NCBI GenBank assembly: GCA_021781965.1
Contig: JAJXVU010000005.1
Location: 27,768 to 91,767 of the forward strand
Origin: Pseudomonadota bacterium
GTDB lineage: Bacteria; Pseudomonadota; Gammaproteobacteria; UBA1113
Direction: 5' to 3'
Length of the DNA: 64,000 nucleotides
Shown here: in pieces, positions 37,464-47,129 of the stretch
Position numbering within the stretch: the stretch's first letter is position 1
Layout: every line of letters begins with the position of its first letter
The notes under the pieces: generated by a model
The model's input: only the letters and a program-made list of their open reading frames with translations
Database searches by the model: none
Told to the model about the DNA's origin: nothing
Position numbers and translations under genes: made by a program

Positions 37464-37590
37464 TATACTCTTCGCATTTTATTCTTAGGCTTTGTTGCCT
37501 TCGCCCACCTCGCACCAGTCATGTAGAGTACTACACTCCCGGTACTCGAGGGCTAGGCGCCTCGCCTAAAAATCAACTGCTGTGAGTATA
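37464..37590. repeat. Direct repeat flanking ihfA, copy 1
   Basis: About 127 bp with CTCTTCGC..., GGCTTTGTTGCCTTCGC, GGCGCCTCGCCTAAAAATCA and GAGTATAT. Copy 2 (37923-38053) shares these blocks in the same order. Together they bracket ihfA. Confidence 0.75.
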
Positions 37591-37592
37591 TT

Positions 37593-37904
37593 TTATTCGT
37601 CGTTAGCGGCATCGCCATGTAAAACACCGGCTAAACGCTGCTTTAACACTTGACCAGCATGAAACACTAGCACGCGTCGTGCTGTAATCTCGGCGGGTTC
37701 ACCCGTTTTAGGGTTACGGCCAGGACGGCTGGATTTATCACGGGTGACAAATTTGCCGAACTTAGACAACAATACATTGCCTTCGTCAATGACGGCATCA
37801 TTGATCAAGGTAAAAAAGGCTTCGACCACTTTTTGGCTGCTTTTTCTATCTAAATCCATCTTTTCGCACAGATGTTCCATTAAATTTGCTTTAGTTAAGG
37901 CCAT
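37593..37904 (-). CDS. ihfA: Integration host factor subunit alpha
   Basis: 103 aa from ATG 37904, with AAGGAGTGG upstream; six extra in-frame codons before it are not conserved. MALTKANLMEHL, VLLSKFGKF and the arm SSRPGRNPKTGEPAEI identify IHF alpha. It bends DNA as a dimer with IhfB (30383-30694). As in other gammaproteobacteria it follows pheT, but here the two are separated by a 130-bp repeat. The last residues are acidic and lie beyond the conserved fold. Confidence 0.95.
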   Translation of the reverse strand: MALTKANLMEHLCEKMDLDRKSSQKVVEAFFTLINDAVIDEGNVLLSKFGKFVTRDKSSRPGRNPKTGEPAEITARRVLVFHAGQVLKQRLAGVLHGDAANDE

Positions 37905-37922
37905 TTTTCCACTCCTTCGCAT

Positions 37923-38053
37923 TACTCTTCGCCTTTGATTTTTATGCTTTGTTGCCTTCGCTCATCTCGCCCCCAGTATATGACATAAGTACGTCACTCC
38001 TACGGCTCGAAAGCTCGGCGCCTCGCCTAAAAACCAAATGCGTTGAGTATATT
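37923..38053. repeat. Direct repeat flanking ihfA, copy 2
   Basis: Blocks CTCTTCGCC, GCTTTGTTGCCTTCGC, CGGCGCCTCGCCTAAAAACC and GAGTATAT as in copy 1. It separates ihfA from pheT. The central CATCTCGCCCCCAG-GTACGTCACTCC part resembles the middle of the palindrome inside pheT. Confidence 0.75.
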
Positions 38054-38070
38054 CACTGTAAATATACTCA

Positions 38071-40563
38071 CTAATTACGTAATACCGCAGCTAACTCTGT
38101 AGCCAGGGCATTTACCACTTTTGCCATCCAGTCATTCACTTCTTCGTCTACCAGAGTGCGCTCATTATGCTGCAACATCAGGGCAACGGCTAAGCTCTTA
38201 TGACCGGGGGCAACCCCTTGACCCTGGTAAACATCGAATAGTCGCACAGCAACCACTTCAAACGGCGCTTTTTGCGCACGAATGACCGTTTCAATGCCTT
38301 CGTATGTCACCTCGTTAGACACTATAAAAGCGAGATCGCGTCTAATCGCCGGGTACTTTGAAAGTGTAGCAAACCTAGGCAAAGTTGCCAGTCCTAAAGC
38401 GGCTAAAGTGAGCTCAAATACAAAAATGGGGCCATCTAGATCGAATTGGGCCACCAAACCGGGGTGTAAGGCCCCTAGTTCGCCTATTTTTTGACTGCCA
38501 TGGTAAGCCGCCAGGGCTTGTTTGGGATGCAGGCAAGTACTTGTTTCTGCTTTAAAACTGCATTTATCTAATAACTTAAATTGTTCTAATAAAGTCTCTA
38601 TATCCCCCTTCATATCGAAGAAATCGACTTTTTGTGCAGGCAGTCCCCATTGCAAAGGCCAACGTTGGCCTGCAATCACGCCCGCAACACGCACTTCTTC
38701 GCTTACCCCTTCGCCTTTCAAGCTGCAACTTTGTTGTGTGCTTGCCTCGCTGCTCATGTACGGGTACGTACACTCCGCTGCTCGGCCGCGCACACGTCGC
38801 GTTGCATCTTGAAATGCTGTGGGGTTATAAACCGTGCCTATCTCAAAAAAGCGTATTCTGTCTTGTTGGCGATTTTGATTGTATTGCACGGCTTGCAATA
38901 AGCCTTGCCATAAACTGGTGCGCATCACCGCTAAATCGGCCGAGATTGGATTGTGTAGAGGCAACGGTGTTCTATCTGGAAATAATAGTGATTCCTTCTT
39001 TTTATCTACAAAACTATAGGTAATGAGTTCCTGATATCCACGAGCCATCAGTGCTGTGCTGATCTGCGCACTGTCTAGTTGCTGTTTGTTATCAGCCTTA
39101 GGCATCAATACTTGTTGTGGATAATGATGCGTAATGCGATCATAACCATAGACTCGCGCAATTTCTTCTATTAAATCGATCTCAGCCGTTACATCCGATC
39201 TAAAACTGGGTACGACCACGCGCCAACCCTCTTTATCGTGATCTAGAAATAGTCCTAAACCACACAATATAGCTTCTACAGTAGTATCATCGATTTCAAT
39301 TCCCAAAATACGCGTAACGCGATTTTTGCGCAAAGTAATCGTCGCTGCTGTAGGTAGTGCCTCAGCGGAAGTAACTTCAATCAGCGATGCCGCCTGGCCG
39401 CCGCAGAGTGTCAATAATAATTCTGTAGCGCGTTCTAGCGCGGCGGCTTGTAATTGCCAATCTACGCCGCGTTCAAAACGATGCGAACTATCCGTATGCA
39501 AACCATAACGACGCGCCTGTCCTGCTAAAGCCAATGGCGTAAAATACGCGCTTTCTAGAAAAATATGAGTTGTGCTGTTTTGTACGGCACTTTCTACCCC
39601 ACCCATCACTCCGGCTAAAGCCAACGCTTTATGATCGTCAGCAATAACTACACTGTTTACATCTAAAGCGATGATCTTGCCATCGAGCAATTCTAAATTT
39701 TCACCCGCGAGAGCTTTACGCACATGAATATTGCCTTGCAGTTTATTGGCATCGAAAGCATGCAAGGGTTGGCCTAATTCCAACATCACATAATTGGTAA
39801 CATCGACTACGGGTGATAAAGATCGCAAACCACTGCGGCGTAAACGCTCTTTTAACCACAGGGGGCTAGCTACACTGTTATCAATACCGCTGATTAAGCG
39901 GCCTACATAGCGGCCGCAAGAAAGCTTATCGTCTATAAAGACCTGAGGTACAGTTTGTTCTTTTATTTGTATAGCAGGTTTTGTTAAGGGAGAAGTAAAA
40001 GGCTGGCAACTGGCAATAGCTAACTCTCGCGCTAAGCCTTGTACCGATAAACAATCGCCGCGATTAGGTGTTAAATCTAAGCGTATGGATTTATCGTCTA
40101 AATGCAAATAATGGCGTATATCATCGCCCAAGGGCGCGTCATCTGGCAATTCTAAAATACCGCTGCTGTTGTCGTCCAATCCCAATTCGCTGGCTGAACA
40201 CAACATGCCTTCCGAATCGACTCCGCGTAAACGCGAACGTTTTATTTTAATTTCGCCATCCTTTAATTCTGCTCCCACCATGGCTACCGCGACTTTCAAA
40301 CCAACGCGTACATTGCTGGCACCACAGACTATTTGTAATGGGGTTTCTAGGGGCGGAACTTTAACGCTGCATACTCGCAATTTGTCTGCATCGGGATGTG
40401 GATTAACCGTTAAAACTTCACCGACCATAACATTAGAAAAATTATCAGCAACAGGCGTGCATTCATCCAATTCATGGCCCAAAGCAGTAAATAATTCAAT
40501 TATTTTTTCGCTAGAAATAGCCGGATTCACCCAGGTGCGTAACCAATTTTCAGAAAATTGCAT
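38071..40563 (-). CDS. pheT: Phenylalanyl-tRNA synthetase beta subunit (with in-frame insertion)
   Basis: 830 aa, longer than the usual ~795. N-terminal EMAP/tRNA-binding domain (about 40-150, with PHPDADKLRVC and CGASNVRVG), B3/B4 editing region (YVMLELGQPLHAFDANKL), B5 domain and the C-terminal anticodon-binding FDX-ACB domain (SKYPAIRRDLAFIV). Residues ~584-616 (RAAECTYPYMSSEASTQQSC) have no counterpart in the family as I know it and are encoded by a palindromic element at 38717-38813. The partner pheS, normally directly upstream, is not here: lon occupies that place. ATG at 40563. Confidence 0.95.
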   Translation of the reverse strand: MQFSENWLRTWVNPAISSEKIIELFTALGHELDECTPVADNFSNVMVGEVLTVNPHPDADKLRVCSVKVPPLETPLQIVCGASNVRVGLKVAVAMVGAELKDGEIKIKRSRLRGVDSEGMLCSASELGLDDNSSGILELPDDAPLGDDIRHYLHLDDKSIRLDLTPNRGDCLSVQGLARELAIASCQPFTSPLTKPAIQIKEQTVPQVFIDDKLSCGRYVGRLISGIDNSVASPLWLKERLRRSGLRSLSPVVDVTNYVMLELGQPLHAFDANKLQGNIHVRKALAGENLELLDGKIIALDVNSVVIADDHKALALAGVMGGVESAVQNSTTHIFLESAYFTPLALAGQARRYGLHTDSSHRFERGVDWQLQAAALERATELLLTLCGGQAASLIEVTSAEALPTAATITLRKNRVTRILGIEIDDTTVEAILCGLGLFLDHDKEGWRVVVPSFRSDVTAEIDLIEEIARVYGYDRITHHYPQQVLMPKADNKQQLDSAQISTALMARGYQELITYSFVDKKKESLLFPDRTPLPLHNPISADLAVMRTSLWQGLLQAVQYNQNRQQDRIRFFEIGTVYNPTAFQDATRRVRGRAAECTYPYMSSEASTQQSCSLKGEGVSEEVRVAGVIAGQRWPLQWGLPAQKVDFFDMKGDIETLLEQFKLLDKCSFKAETSTCLHPKQALAAYHGSQKIGELGALHPGLVAQFDLDGPIFVFELTLAALGLATLPRFATLSKYPAIRRDLAFIVSNEVTYEGIETVIRAQKAPFEVVAVRLFDVYQGQGVAPGHKSLAVALMLQHNERTLVDEEVNDWMAKVVNALATELAAVLRN
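38717..38813. repeat. Palindromic element inside the pheT coding sequence
   Basis: 97 bp with arms TTCAAGCTGCAAC (38717-38729) and GTTGCATCTTGAA (38801-38813), one mismatch, plus inner pairs GTGTGC/GCACAC and TGTAC/GTACA. It keeps the reading frame of pheT open in the direction used. Its central GCTCATGTACGGGTACGTAC part is related to the intergenic repeats at 37464 and 37923. Confidence 0.8.
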
Positions 40564-40578
40564 AGTGGTTTCAGATCC

Positions 40579-43023
40579 TTAATGTGGGCGTTCTTCTTTA
40601 CGACGCTGCGTTTTATGCGAGCGTTTAACATCTTTATCTAGAACAACATCGCTAATAGCGGCTGCGCCTACAATAGGCTCTTCTTTTAAGGGCTCTGGCG
40701 AATGTTCTAAAGCCAATGCCAATACTTCGTCAATCCAGCGGACGGGTTTAATATCCAAACTTTTGGTAATATTCGCGGGAATTTCTTTAAGCTCGGAGCG
40801 ATTTTCATAGGGAATCAATACTGTCTTAATACCGCCACGATGCGCTGCCAATAATTTTTCTTTTAAACCGCCAATGGGTAACACTTCTCCGCGTAAAGTA
40901 ATCTCACCGGTCATGGCTACACTGGCTTTAACCGGGATCCCAGTTAGAGCCGAAACTAAAGCCGTACACATCCCTATACCGGCACTAGGCCCGTCTTTAG
41001 GAGTAGCGCCTTCAGGCACATGCACATGGATATCCATTTTGGTATAAAAATCGGGGTGTATACCCAATTGTCTAGCGCGACTGCGCACTACCGTCATAGC
41101 GGCTTGTATGGATTCTTGCATCACATCGCCTAGATGGCCGGTATAAGTTGATTTACCTTTACCCGCAACCGCACACGCTTCTATAGTCAGCAATTCACCA
41201 CCTACTTGTGTCCAAGCAAGGCCCGTGACTTGACCTACGCGATCTTCTTCATCGGCTTTGCCAAATCTGAATTTCTCCACGCCTAAATAGCGTTCTAAAT
41301 TGCGTTTAGTAATGATGACTTTTTTGCGACCTGTTTCAACCAATAATTCTTTAACAGCCTTTCTGCAACATTTGGCAATAGCACGCTCTAAGTTACGCAC
41401 CCCCGATTCACGGGTATAATAACGAATGATGTCTTGCAACGCTTCGGTAGACATGCTGAACTCTTTGCTTTTTAAGCCGTGCATTTCCATTTGTTTGTTT
41501 AACAAGTGTTGTTTAGCGATGTTGATCTTTTCATCTTCGGTGTAACCTGCCAAACGTATCACTTCCATTCTATCCAATAAGGCATCGGGGATATTCAATG
41601 AATTAGCGGTACAAATAAACATGACGTCAGACAAGTCATAATCTACTTCTAAATAGTGATCACTGAAGGTATTGTTTTGTTCTGGATCTAATACTTCTAA
41701 GAGCGCAGAAGCTGGATCACCACGAAAATCCATGGCCATTTTATCCACTTCATCAAGCAGGAACAATGGATTACGCACTTTAGCCTTAATCAATTTTTGA
41801 ATGATCTTTCCTGGCAAAGCACCTATATAGGTACGTCTGTGGCCACGAATTTCTGCTTCGTCTCGCACGCCACCTAAGGATACACGCGCAAAATGACGTC
41901 CTGTAGCACGGGCAATCGATTCGCCTAAAGAAGTTTTCCCCACCCCAGGTGGACCTACAAAACATAAAACAGGGCCTTTGATCTTTTTAACTCTTTGTTG
42001 CACCCCTATGTATTCAATGATGCGTTCTTTCACTTCTTTTAAGCCATAATGATCTTTTTCTAAAATATCGATGGCCTGACGCAGATTTTTATTCACCGGC
42101 GTTGCTTCTGTCCATGGCACACTGACCATGGTGTCTAGATAATTTCTAGACACGCTGGCTTCTGCCGACATAGGCGGCATCGCATTTAATTTCTTTAATT
42201 CTGATTGTGCTTTCTCACGCACCGGCTCAGGTAAGACTTTGATTTTCTGCTCTAGTTGCTGCATCTCATCTTCAGCGCCTTCCTCGCCCGCCATTTCTTT
42301 TTTAATGGCTTCTAGCTGTTCATTCAATAGGTAATCGCGTTGTCTTTTTTCCATTTGGCCTTTGACTCGACCCTTAATGCGATTTTCCATTTCTATAATT
42401 TCAAGCTCAGAGCCTATACAAGCAATGAGTTCTTCTACTCTTTTGGAAACGTCGAGTATTTCTAATAGGTGTTGCTTTACAGTAAGCTTCAACGGCAAAT
42501 GCGCAATAACGCTGTCGGCCAAACGCGAAGCATTATCAATGCCCATCAAGGAAGATAAAATTTCTGCGGGTAATTTGCGGTTATTCTTAATGTATTGTTC
42601 AAACTCAGATAAAATGAGGTGACTTAAAACTTCATTTTCACGCTCTGACAATGGCAGATCGGCCAATATTTCCACTCTGGCTTGATAGAAAGGCTCTTCA
42701 GCAACATAGCCTAATGCTTTACCGCGTTGCAAGCCTTCTACCAATACCTTCACCGTACCATCAGGCAATTTCAATACTTGCAATACACGGCCTACACAAC
42801 CTAATTCATACAAATCCTCGCTGGGGGGATCATCTTTGTCTGAATCTTTTTGTGCCGTCATAAAAACCCATTTATCACCTTGGGCTGCCGATTCTAAGGC
42901 AGCAATAGATTTTTCTCGACCTACAAATAGAGGCAAAACCATATGCGGAAAAATGACTACATCCCGTAAAGCCAGCGCTGGCATTACCAACTTTTCTTCA
43001 GGATGCAAGGTTGAATCTGACAT
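40579..43023 (-). CDS. lon: ATP-dependent protease Lon
   Basis: 814 aa. N-terminal substrate-binding LON domain (1-200: [23 protein letters not shown]), AAA+ module with Walker [10 protein letters not shown] near residue 360 and Walker [11 protein letters not shown], and the C-terminal serine/lysine protease domain with the catalytic Ser in [11 protein letters not shown] (about 685) and Lys further on. It degrades misfolded and regulatory proteins in the cytoplasm. Lies 15 bp after clpX. The final ~35 residues, rich in Lys, Arg and His, extend beyond the E. coli protein. Confidence 0.97.
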   Translation of the reverse strand: MSDSTLHPEEKLVMPALALRDVVIFPHMVLPLFVGREKSIAALESAAQGDKWVFMTAQKDSDKDDPPSEDLYELGCVGRVLQVLKLPDGTVKVLVEGLQRGKALGYVAEEPFYQARVEILADLPLSERENEVLSHLILSEFEQYIKNNRKLPAEILSSLMGIDNASRLADSVIAHLPLKLTVKQHLLEILDVSKRVEELIACIGSELEIIEMENRIKGRVKGQMEKRQRDYLLNEQLEAIKKEMAGEEGAEDEMQQLEQKIKVLPEPVREKAQSELKKLNAMPPMSAEASVSRNYLDTMVSVPWTEATPVNKNLRQAIDILEKDHYGLKEVKERIIEYIGVQQRVKKIKGPVLCFVGPPGVGKTSLGESIARATGRHFARVSLGGVRDEAEIRGHRRTYIGALPGKIIQKLIKAKVRNPLFLLDEVDKMAMDFRGDPASALLEVLDPEQNNTFSDHYLEVDYDLSDVMFICTANSLNIPDALLDRMEVIRLAGYTEDEKINIAKQHLLNKQMEMHGLKSKEFSMSTEALQDIIRYYTRESGVRNLERAIAKCCRKAVKELLVETGRKKVIITKRNLERYLGVEKFRFGKADEEDRVGQVTGLAWTQVGGELLTIEACAVAGKGKSTYTGHLGDVMQESIQAAMTVVRSRARQLGIHPDFYTKMDIHVHVPEGATPKDGPSAGIGMCTALVSALTGIPVKASVAMTGEITLRGEVLPIGGLKEKLLAAHRGGIKTVLIPYENRSELKEIPANITKSLDIKPVRWIDEVLALALEHSPEPLKEEPIVGAAAISDVVLDKDVKRSHKTQRRKEERPH

Positions 43024-43038
43024 TTTTTTATCCTTTGG

Positions 43039-44382
43039 TTATTCAGCTGCTTTGCGTTGCACCGGGGCCTTAGGCTTTTTCAGTTTCTTGGGTTCGGTAA
43101 TAGTCGTCGCATCGGCTTGCTGATAAACGATCAATGGATCGCTTTTACCTAAAATAGCATTTTCATCCACCACGACTTTAGACACATTTTCTAACCCTGG
43201 TAGCTCATACATCACATTCAGCAATACATGTTCTAGAATGGAACGCAATCCTCTGGCACCCGTTTTACGCTCTAAGGCTTTTTTGGCTACAGCGTGTAAG
43301 GCTTCAGGTCTAAATTCTAACTCTACATTTTCCATATCAAATAGACGTTTGTATTGTTTAGTCAAAGAATTTTTGGGATCTTTTAAAATCGCTATTAAAG
43401 ATTCTTCATTCAATTGTTCTAAAGTAGCAACCACCGGCAATCGTCCTACAAACTCCGGAATCAAACCGAAACGTATTAAATCTTCGGGTTCAACTTTCTC
43501 CAGAATAGTACCGATATTTTGCTTCTCATCGGTTTCACTGCGTATATTAGCAGAAAAGCCTATACTGGATTTAGAGGTTCTATCTTGGATAATTTTTTCC
43601 AAGCCTGAAAATGCCCCGCCACAAATAAATAAAATATTGCTGGTATCTACTTGCAAAAATTCTTGTTGCGGATGTTTACGCCCACCTTGTGGAGGGACAG
43701 AAGCCACAGTACCTTCAATTAGTTTTAACAAGGCCTGTTGCACGCCTTCACCGGACACATCACGTGTCAAAGAAGGACTATCTGTTTTCCTAGAAATTTT
43801 ATCGATTTCATCTATATAGACTATACCGCTTTGTGCCCGCTCTATGTCGTAATCACATTTTTGCAATAATTTTTGAATGATGTTTTCTACATCTTCACCT
43901 ACATAACCCGCTTCAGTTAAAGTAGTCGCATCTGCGATGGTGAAAGGCACATTTAAAATACGCGCCAAGGTTTCAGCCAATAAGGTTTTACCGCTACCGG
44001 TAGGGCCGATCAGTAAGATATTACTTTTACCCAACTCGACTTCATTGTCTACTGTGACCGTAGATTGTGGATAAAATAATTTTTTATAGTGATTGTACAC
44101 CGCTACAGCCAATACTTTCTTGGCATGTTCCTGGCCTATGACGTATTGATTTAAGATTTCATGAATTTCTGAAGGAACCGGTAGATAGCCGTCATTATCG
44201 ACACTTTCTTCTTGTTGTAATTCTTCACGTATAATATCATTGCATAATTCCACGCATTCATCGCATACAAAAACCGAAGGACCTGCAATTAACTTGCGTA
44301 CTTCATGTTGGCTCTTACCGCAGAAAGAGCAAAACAAAGTACCGTCTTCATCATGATCATCATTATCTTTTTTATTAACCAT
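43039..44382 (-). CDS. clpX: ATP-dependent Clp protease ATP-binding subunit ClpX
   Basis: 447 aa; E. coli ClpX is 424. The zinc-binding N-domain is clear (FCSFCGKSQ and [10 protein letters not shown]), then the AAA+ ATPase with Walker [10 protein letters not shown] and Walker [11 protein letters not shown], sensor and the IGF loop that docks on ClpP (SSIGFSA). It unfolds substrates and feeds them to ClpP, encoded just upstream. The C-terminus carries a Lys/Pro/Ala-rich extension ([16 protein letters not shown]). ATG at 44382. Confidence 0.97.
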   Translation of the reverse strand: MVNKKDNDDHDEDGTLFCSFCGKSQHEVRKLIAGPSVFVCDECVELCNDIIREELQQEESVDNDGYLPVPSEIHEILNQYVIGQEHAKKVLAVAVYNHYKKLFYPQSTVTVDNEVELGKSNILLIGPTGSGKTLLAETLARILNVPFTIADATTLTEAGYVGEDVENIIQKLLQKCDYDIERAQSGIVYIDEIDKISRKTDSPSLTRDVSGEGVQQALLKLIEGTVASVPPQGGRKHPQQEFLQVDTSNILFICGGAFSGLEKIIQDRTSKSSIGFSANIRSETDEKQNIGTILEKVEPEDLIRFGLIPEFVGRLPVVATLEQLNEESLIAILKDPKNSLTKQYKRLFDMENVELEFRPEALHAVAKKALERKTGARGLRSILEHVLLNVMYELPGLENVSKVVVDENAILGKSDPLIVYQQADATTITEPKKLKKPKAPVQRKAAE

Positions 44383-44610
44383 TATTCGCTCCTCATCGTG
44401 TTTTAAGTATCACCTTGTCAGGTGAACCCCCACCTCACACTAAAAGTATACGCTATAAACCGTATTTACTAAGTCCCCACGCTAACAATTACAAAAAATA
44501 ACTTTGTTCTTGTTATTTCTTGTTAAAAAATACTTCAAACATAAAATATTTATATAGTATAAATAAAACGACTAGCGTACGCCCATTTCTCTAAGATGAA
44601 GGCATTACAC

Positions 44611-45270
44611 CTATTTTTCAAGGGCTGGCTCTGTCGTAGTACGACGTTTATGGAATATCTCGTCGATCATACCATATTCTAGCGCCCGCTCGGCTGACAT
44701 GAAGTTATCGCGTTCGGTGTCCCTATGGATTTCTTCAACCGTTCTACCGGTATGATGCGCTAAGATACTGTCCAGACGTCCGCGCAAGAACAAGGTTTCA
44801 CGGGCGTGGATTTCTATATCCGTAGCCTGGCCTTGATAACCGCCTAAAACTTGGTGAATCATGACTCTAGAGTTGGGTAAACTATAGCGCTTCTTCGCAG
44901 CACCCGCGCACAGCAATAAGGAGCCCGCACTTGCTGCCTGCCCTATGCACAAGGTACTCACATCAGGCTTAATAAATTGCATGGTATCGTACATAGCCAA
45001 AGCGGATGTAACAACCCCACCCGGAGAATTGATATACAGAGAAATATCTTTATCTGGATTTACTGATTCCAGAAAAATTAATTGTGCTGTAATTAGGTTA
45101 GCCATGTAATCTTCAATTTGGCCTACCAAGAAAATGATGCGTTCTTGCAACAAACGGGAATAGATGTCATAGGCTCTTTCACCGCGCGCCGTTTGTTCCA
45201 CCACTATAGGCACTAAACCTACGTTTTTCTCTATATGATCTTGCCAAGCGTAAAAATGTTTCTTATCCAT
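44611..45270 (-). CDS. clpP: ATP-dependent Clp protease proteolytic subunit
   Basis: 219 aa. The catalytic triad is in place: Ser in [15 protein letters not shown], His in [12 protein letters not shown], Asp in [12 protein letters not shown]. The N-terminal sequence [21 protein letters not shown] is the pore-lining region. Forms tetradecameric barrels that work with ClpX. Located 23 bp downstream of tig and 228 bp upstream of clpX; that gap shows no gene and may hold a promoter for clpX-lon. Confidence 0.97.
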   Translation of the reverse strand: MDKKHFYAWQDHIEKNVGLVPIVVEQTARGERAYDIYSRLLQERIIFLVGQIEDYMANLITAQLIFLESVNPDKDISLYINSPGGVVTSALAMYDTMQFIKPDVSTLCIGQAASAGSLLLCAGAAKKRYSLPNSRVMIHQVLGGYQGQATDIEIHARETLFLRGRLDSILAHHTGRTVEEIHRDTERDNFMSAERALEYGMIDEIFHKRRTTTEPALEK

Positions 45271-45293
45271 GTTGTTATTAATCCTTAATTAAT

Positions 45294-46661
45294 TTATTCG
45301 TGATCGTGATCGTGGGCATGGTCGTGATCATGGTCATGATCGTGCCCATGTTCGTGATTATGTGCACTTTGGATTGCTTTTTCGAATGACACCCGTTCTT
45401 CTTCTATTTGTGCAGTATTTAACAAAGCATCGACTAGCAACATTTCCATTGCTTCACCTTTAACCTGCTCTATCAATTCTTCGCTGTTGTAGTACATCTG
45501 CATCATTTGCGCTGGGTTTTCATAAGCGCTCATTTTTTCTTCTAAAAGCTTTGTCACATGACTAGGCTCGACTTTTAAATCAAACGCTATCATTGCTTCG
45601 CGCAGCAATAAACCGGTGATCACATTATCGCGCGCTTGTTGAGTAAAGCGGTTCATATCATTAAACTGAACCTTTTGTTTTTGTCTAGCGGCTTGTGCTT
45701 GAATGGCTTGTGCCATACGTTGCATTTCTTCTTGTATTAGAACATTGGGCACATCAAATACATTTAATTCTTTCAACTTAGCCAACACGCGCTTTTTGTT
45801 TTCTTCACGCAATGCCACGCCCAATTCGCGCTCTAAGCCTTGTCTTAATTCGGCGCGCAAGGCTTCTATTCCGCCTTCTTTAACGCCCAACAACTCAGCA
45901 AAAGCTTCATTTAATTCGCGTATTTTACCGGTTAATACTTTGTGTACTGTTACATCGAAAGTGGTTGCAGCACCTGCTAAGCTAGGCTCATGATAGGCTT
46001 CAGGGAAAGTCACACTAATTGTTTTTTTCTCGCCGCTTTTAACTCCAACTAAACTGTCTTCAAAGCCAGGAATAAATTGTTTAGAACCTAATACTAATTC
46101 AGCGCCTTCTGCTTTACCACCAGCAAAAGCTTCGCCGTCACGATAGCCTACAAAATCCATCACCAGTTTATCCTCTAAGGCTGCAGCTCTATCTACTTCT
46201 ACCCATTCTTTATATTGGTTTTGTAGACGTGTTAATACTTCGTCTATATCTTTGTCCTCTATACTGGCAACGCGTTTTTTGACGACTTGCCCTTCCAAGT
46301 TTTTAAATTCGATTTCAGGCAATATTTCAAACGAGGCACTAAATTTAAATGGTGCGCTGGGTTCACTTTGTTCTAGATCGACGGCGGTAATTTGCACCAC
46401 ATTGAGATTTTTCTCTTTAAATGTTTCTTTTAATTTTTCATCGATAACTTTCTGCATAGCATCTTGACGAATCGCATCACCATAGCGCTGCACAATGATT
46501 TTTTCAGGCACTTTACCAGGTCTAAAGCCGTCGATACGTGCCGTAGAAGTTATTTTTTTGACTTCTTTCTTCACTGTGGCATCGATATCGTCCCAGGGCA
46601 TTTCAATGGTTAATTTGCGTTTTAAGCCTTCTAAGCTCTCTAACTGCACGGCAATCGTCAT
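45294..46661 (-). CDS. tig: Trigger factor with His/Asp-rich tail
   Basis: 455 aa from ATG 46661 (GAGG upstream); a TTG four codons earlier is less likely. The ribosome-binding domain has the GFRPGKVPEKII signature (about residues 45-56); the PPIase domain spans ~155-240 and the chaperone arms follow. The protein ends in HEHGHDHDHDHDHAHDHDHE, a metal-binding-like tail beyond the usual end of the family. Role: chaperone at the ribosome exit tunnel. First gene of tig-clpP-clpX-lon. Confidence 0.96.
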   Translation of the reverse strand: MTIAVQLESLEGLKRKLTIEMPWDDIDATVKKEVKKITSTARIDGFRPGKVPEKIIVQRYGDAIRQDAMQKVIDEKLKETFKEKNLNVVQITAVDLEQSEPSAPFKFSASFEILPEIEFKNLEGQVVKKRVASIEDKDIDEVLTRLQNQYKEWVEVDRAAALEDKLVMDFVGYRDGEAFAGGKAEGAELVLGSKQFIPGFEDSLVGVKSGEKKTISVTFPEAYHEPSLAGAATTFDVTVHKVLTGKIRELNEAFAELLGVKEGGIEALRAELRQGLERELGVALREENKKRVLAKLKELNVFDVPNVLIQEEMQRMAQAIQAQAARQKQKVQFNDMNRFTQQARDNVITGLLLREAMIAFDLKVEPSHVTKLLEEKMSAYENPAQMMQMYYNSEELIEQVKGEAMEMLLVDALLNTAQIEEERVSFEKAIQSAHNHEHGHDHDHDHDHAHDHDHE

Positions 46662-46696
46662 TTTAGACCTCAAATTGTTTTAAATATACTCTATAA

Positions 46697-46781
46697 TGGT
46701 GCGAAAGGAGAGACTCGAACTCTCACGGGTTTCCCCGCTGGAACCTAAATCCAGTGCGTCTGCCAATTCCGCCACTTTCGC
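46697..46781 (-). tRNA. tRNA-Leu (UAG)
   Basis: 85 bases with encoded CCA. On the minus strand it begins GCGAAAGTGGCGGAATTGG, the anticodon loop TTTAGGT between CTGGA and TCCAG gives anticodon TAG, and a long variable arm GCGGGGAAACCCGT follows, as expected of a class II tRNA. Confidence 0.95.
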
Positions 46782-46871
46782 AAGAAGGCGCCATTATACC
46801 TATAAATTGGCCTTGGGTAAATAATATTATGGTACAATGTATCGAATATAATACAGACATAGAGGGTTCAG

Positions 46872-47129
46872 ATGATGCAACGCTTTGATTTACCTAGAAG
46901 TAATAGCCTTTTAGCGCGTATAGCGCCTTTTATCGCCTTAGGTATTTTTTGCATATTGGGTGTTATAGGCTTTATTCTCCTATCTTATGTGATCTTAATA
47001 GGTGCCGCCATAGGTATAGTGCTGTTTATAACCAGTTATGTTTATAACCTCTTGAAACGCCGCGGTACGACGCCGCCCCAAGCGTCAGAACAACACAAAG
47101 GGCGGACTTACGATCAGAAGGATTTGTAG
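46872..47129 (+). CDS. Small membrane protein of unknown function
   Basis: 85 aa. A short N-terminal segment is followed by two adjoining hydrophobic helices (about 17-38 and 40-60: IAPFIALGIFCILGVIGFIL and YVILIGAAIGIVLFITSYV), then a basic and polar tail. ATG at 46872 or 46875, with AGAGGG upstream. It resembles small inner-membrane proteins of unknown role found in many proteobacteria; I cannot name a family. It ends one base before the convergent gene. Confidence 0.65.
   Translation: MMQRFDLPRSNSLLARIAPFIALGIFCILGVIGFILLSYVILIGAAIGIVLFITSYVYNLLKRRGTTPPQASEQHKGRTYDQKDL

Noticed and set aside
37324..37522. Two ~63-codon frames on the minus strand over tRNA-Pro, with a GVTGFEPAAPCTPCK-like string
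   Set aside because: They are antisense translations of the tRNA gene, a well-known annotation artefact.
43238..43819. 193-codon frame opposite clpX
   Set aside because: Lies wholly within clpX on the other strand, with no ribosome site and no protein-like motif.
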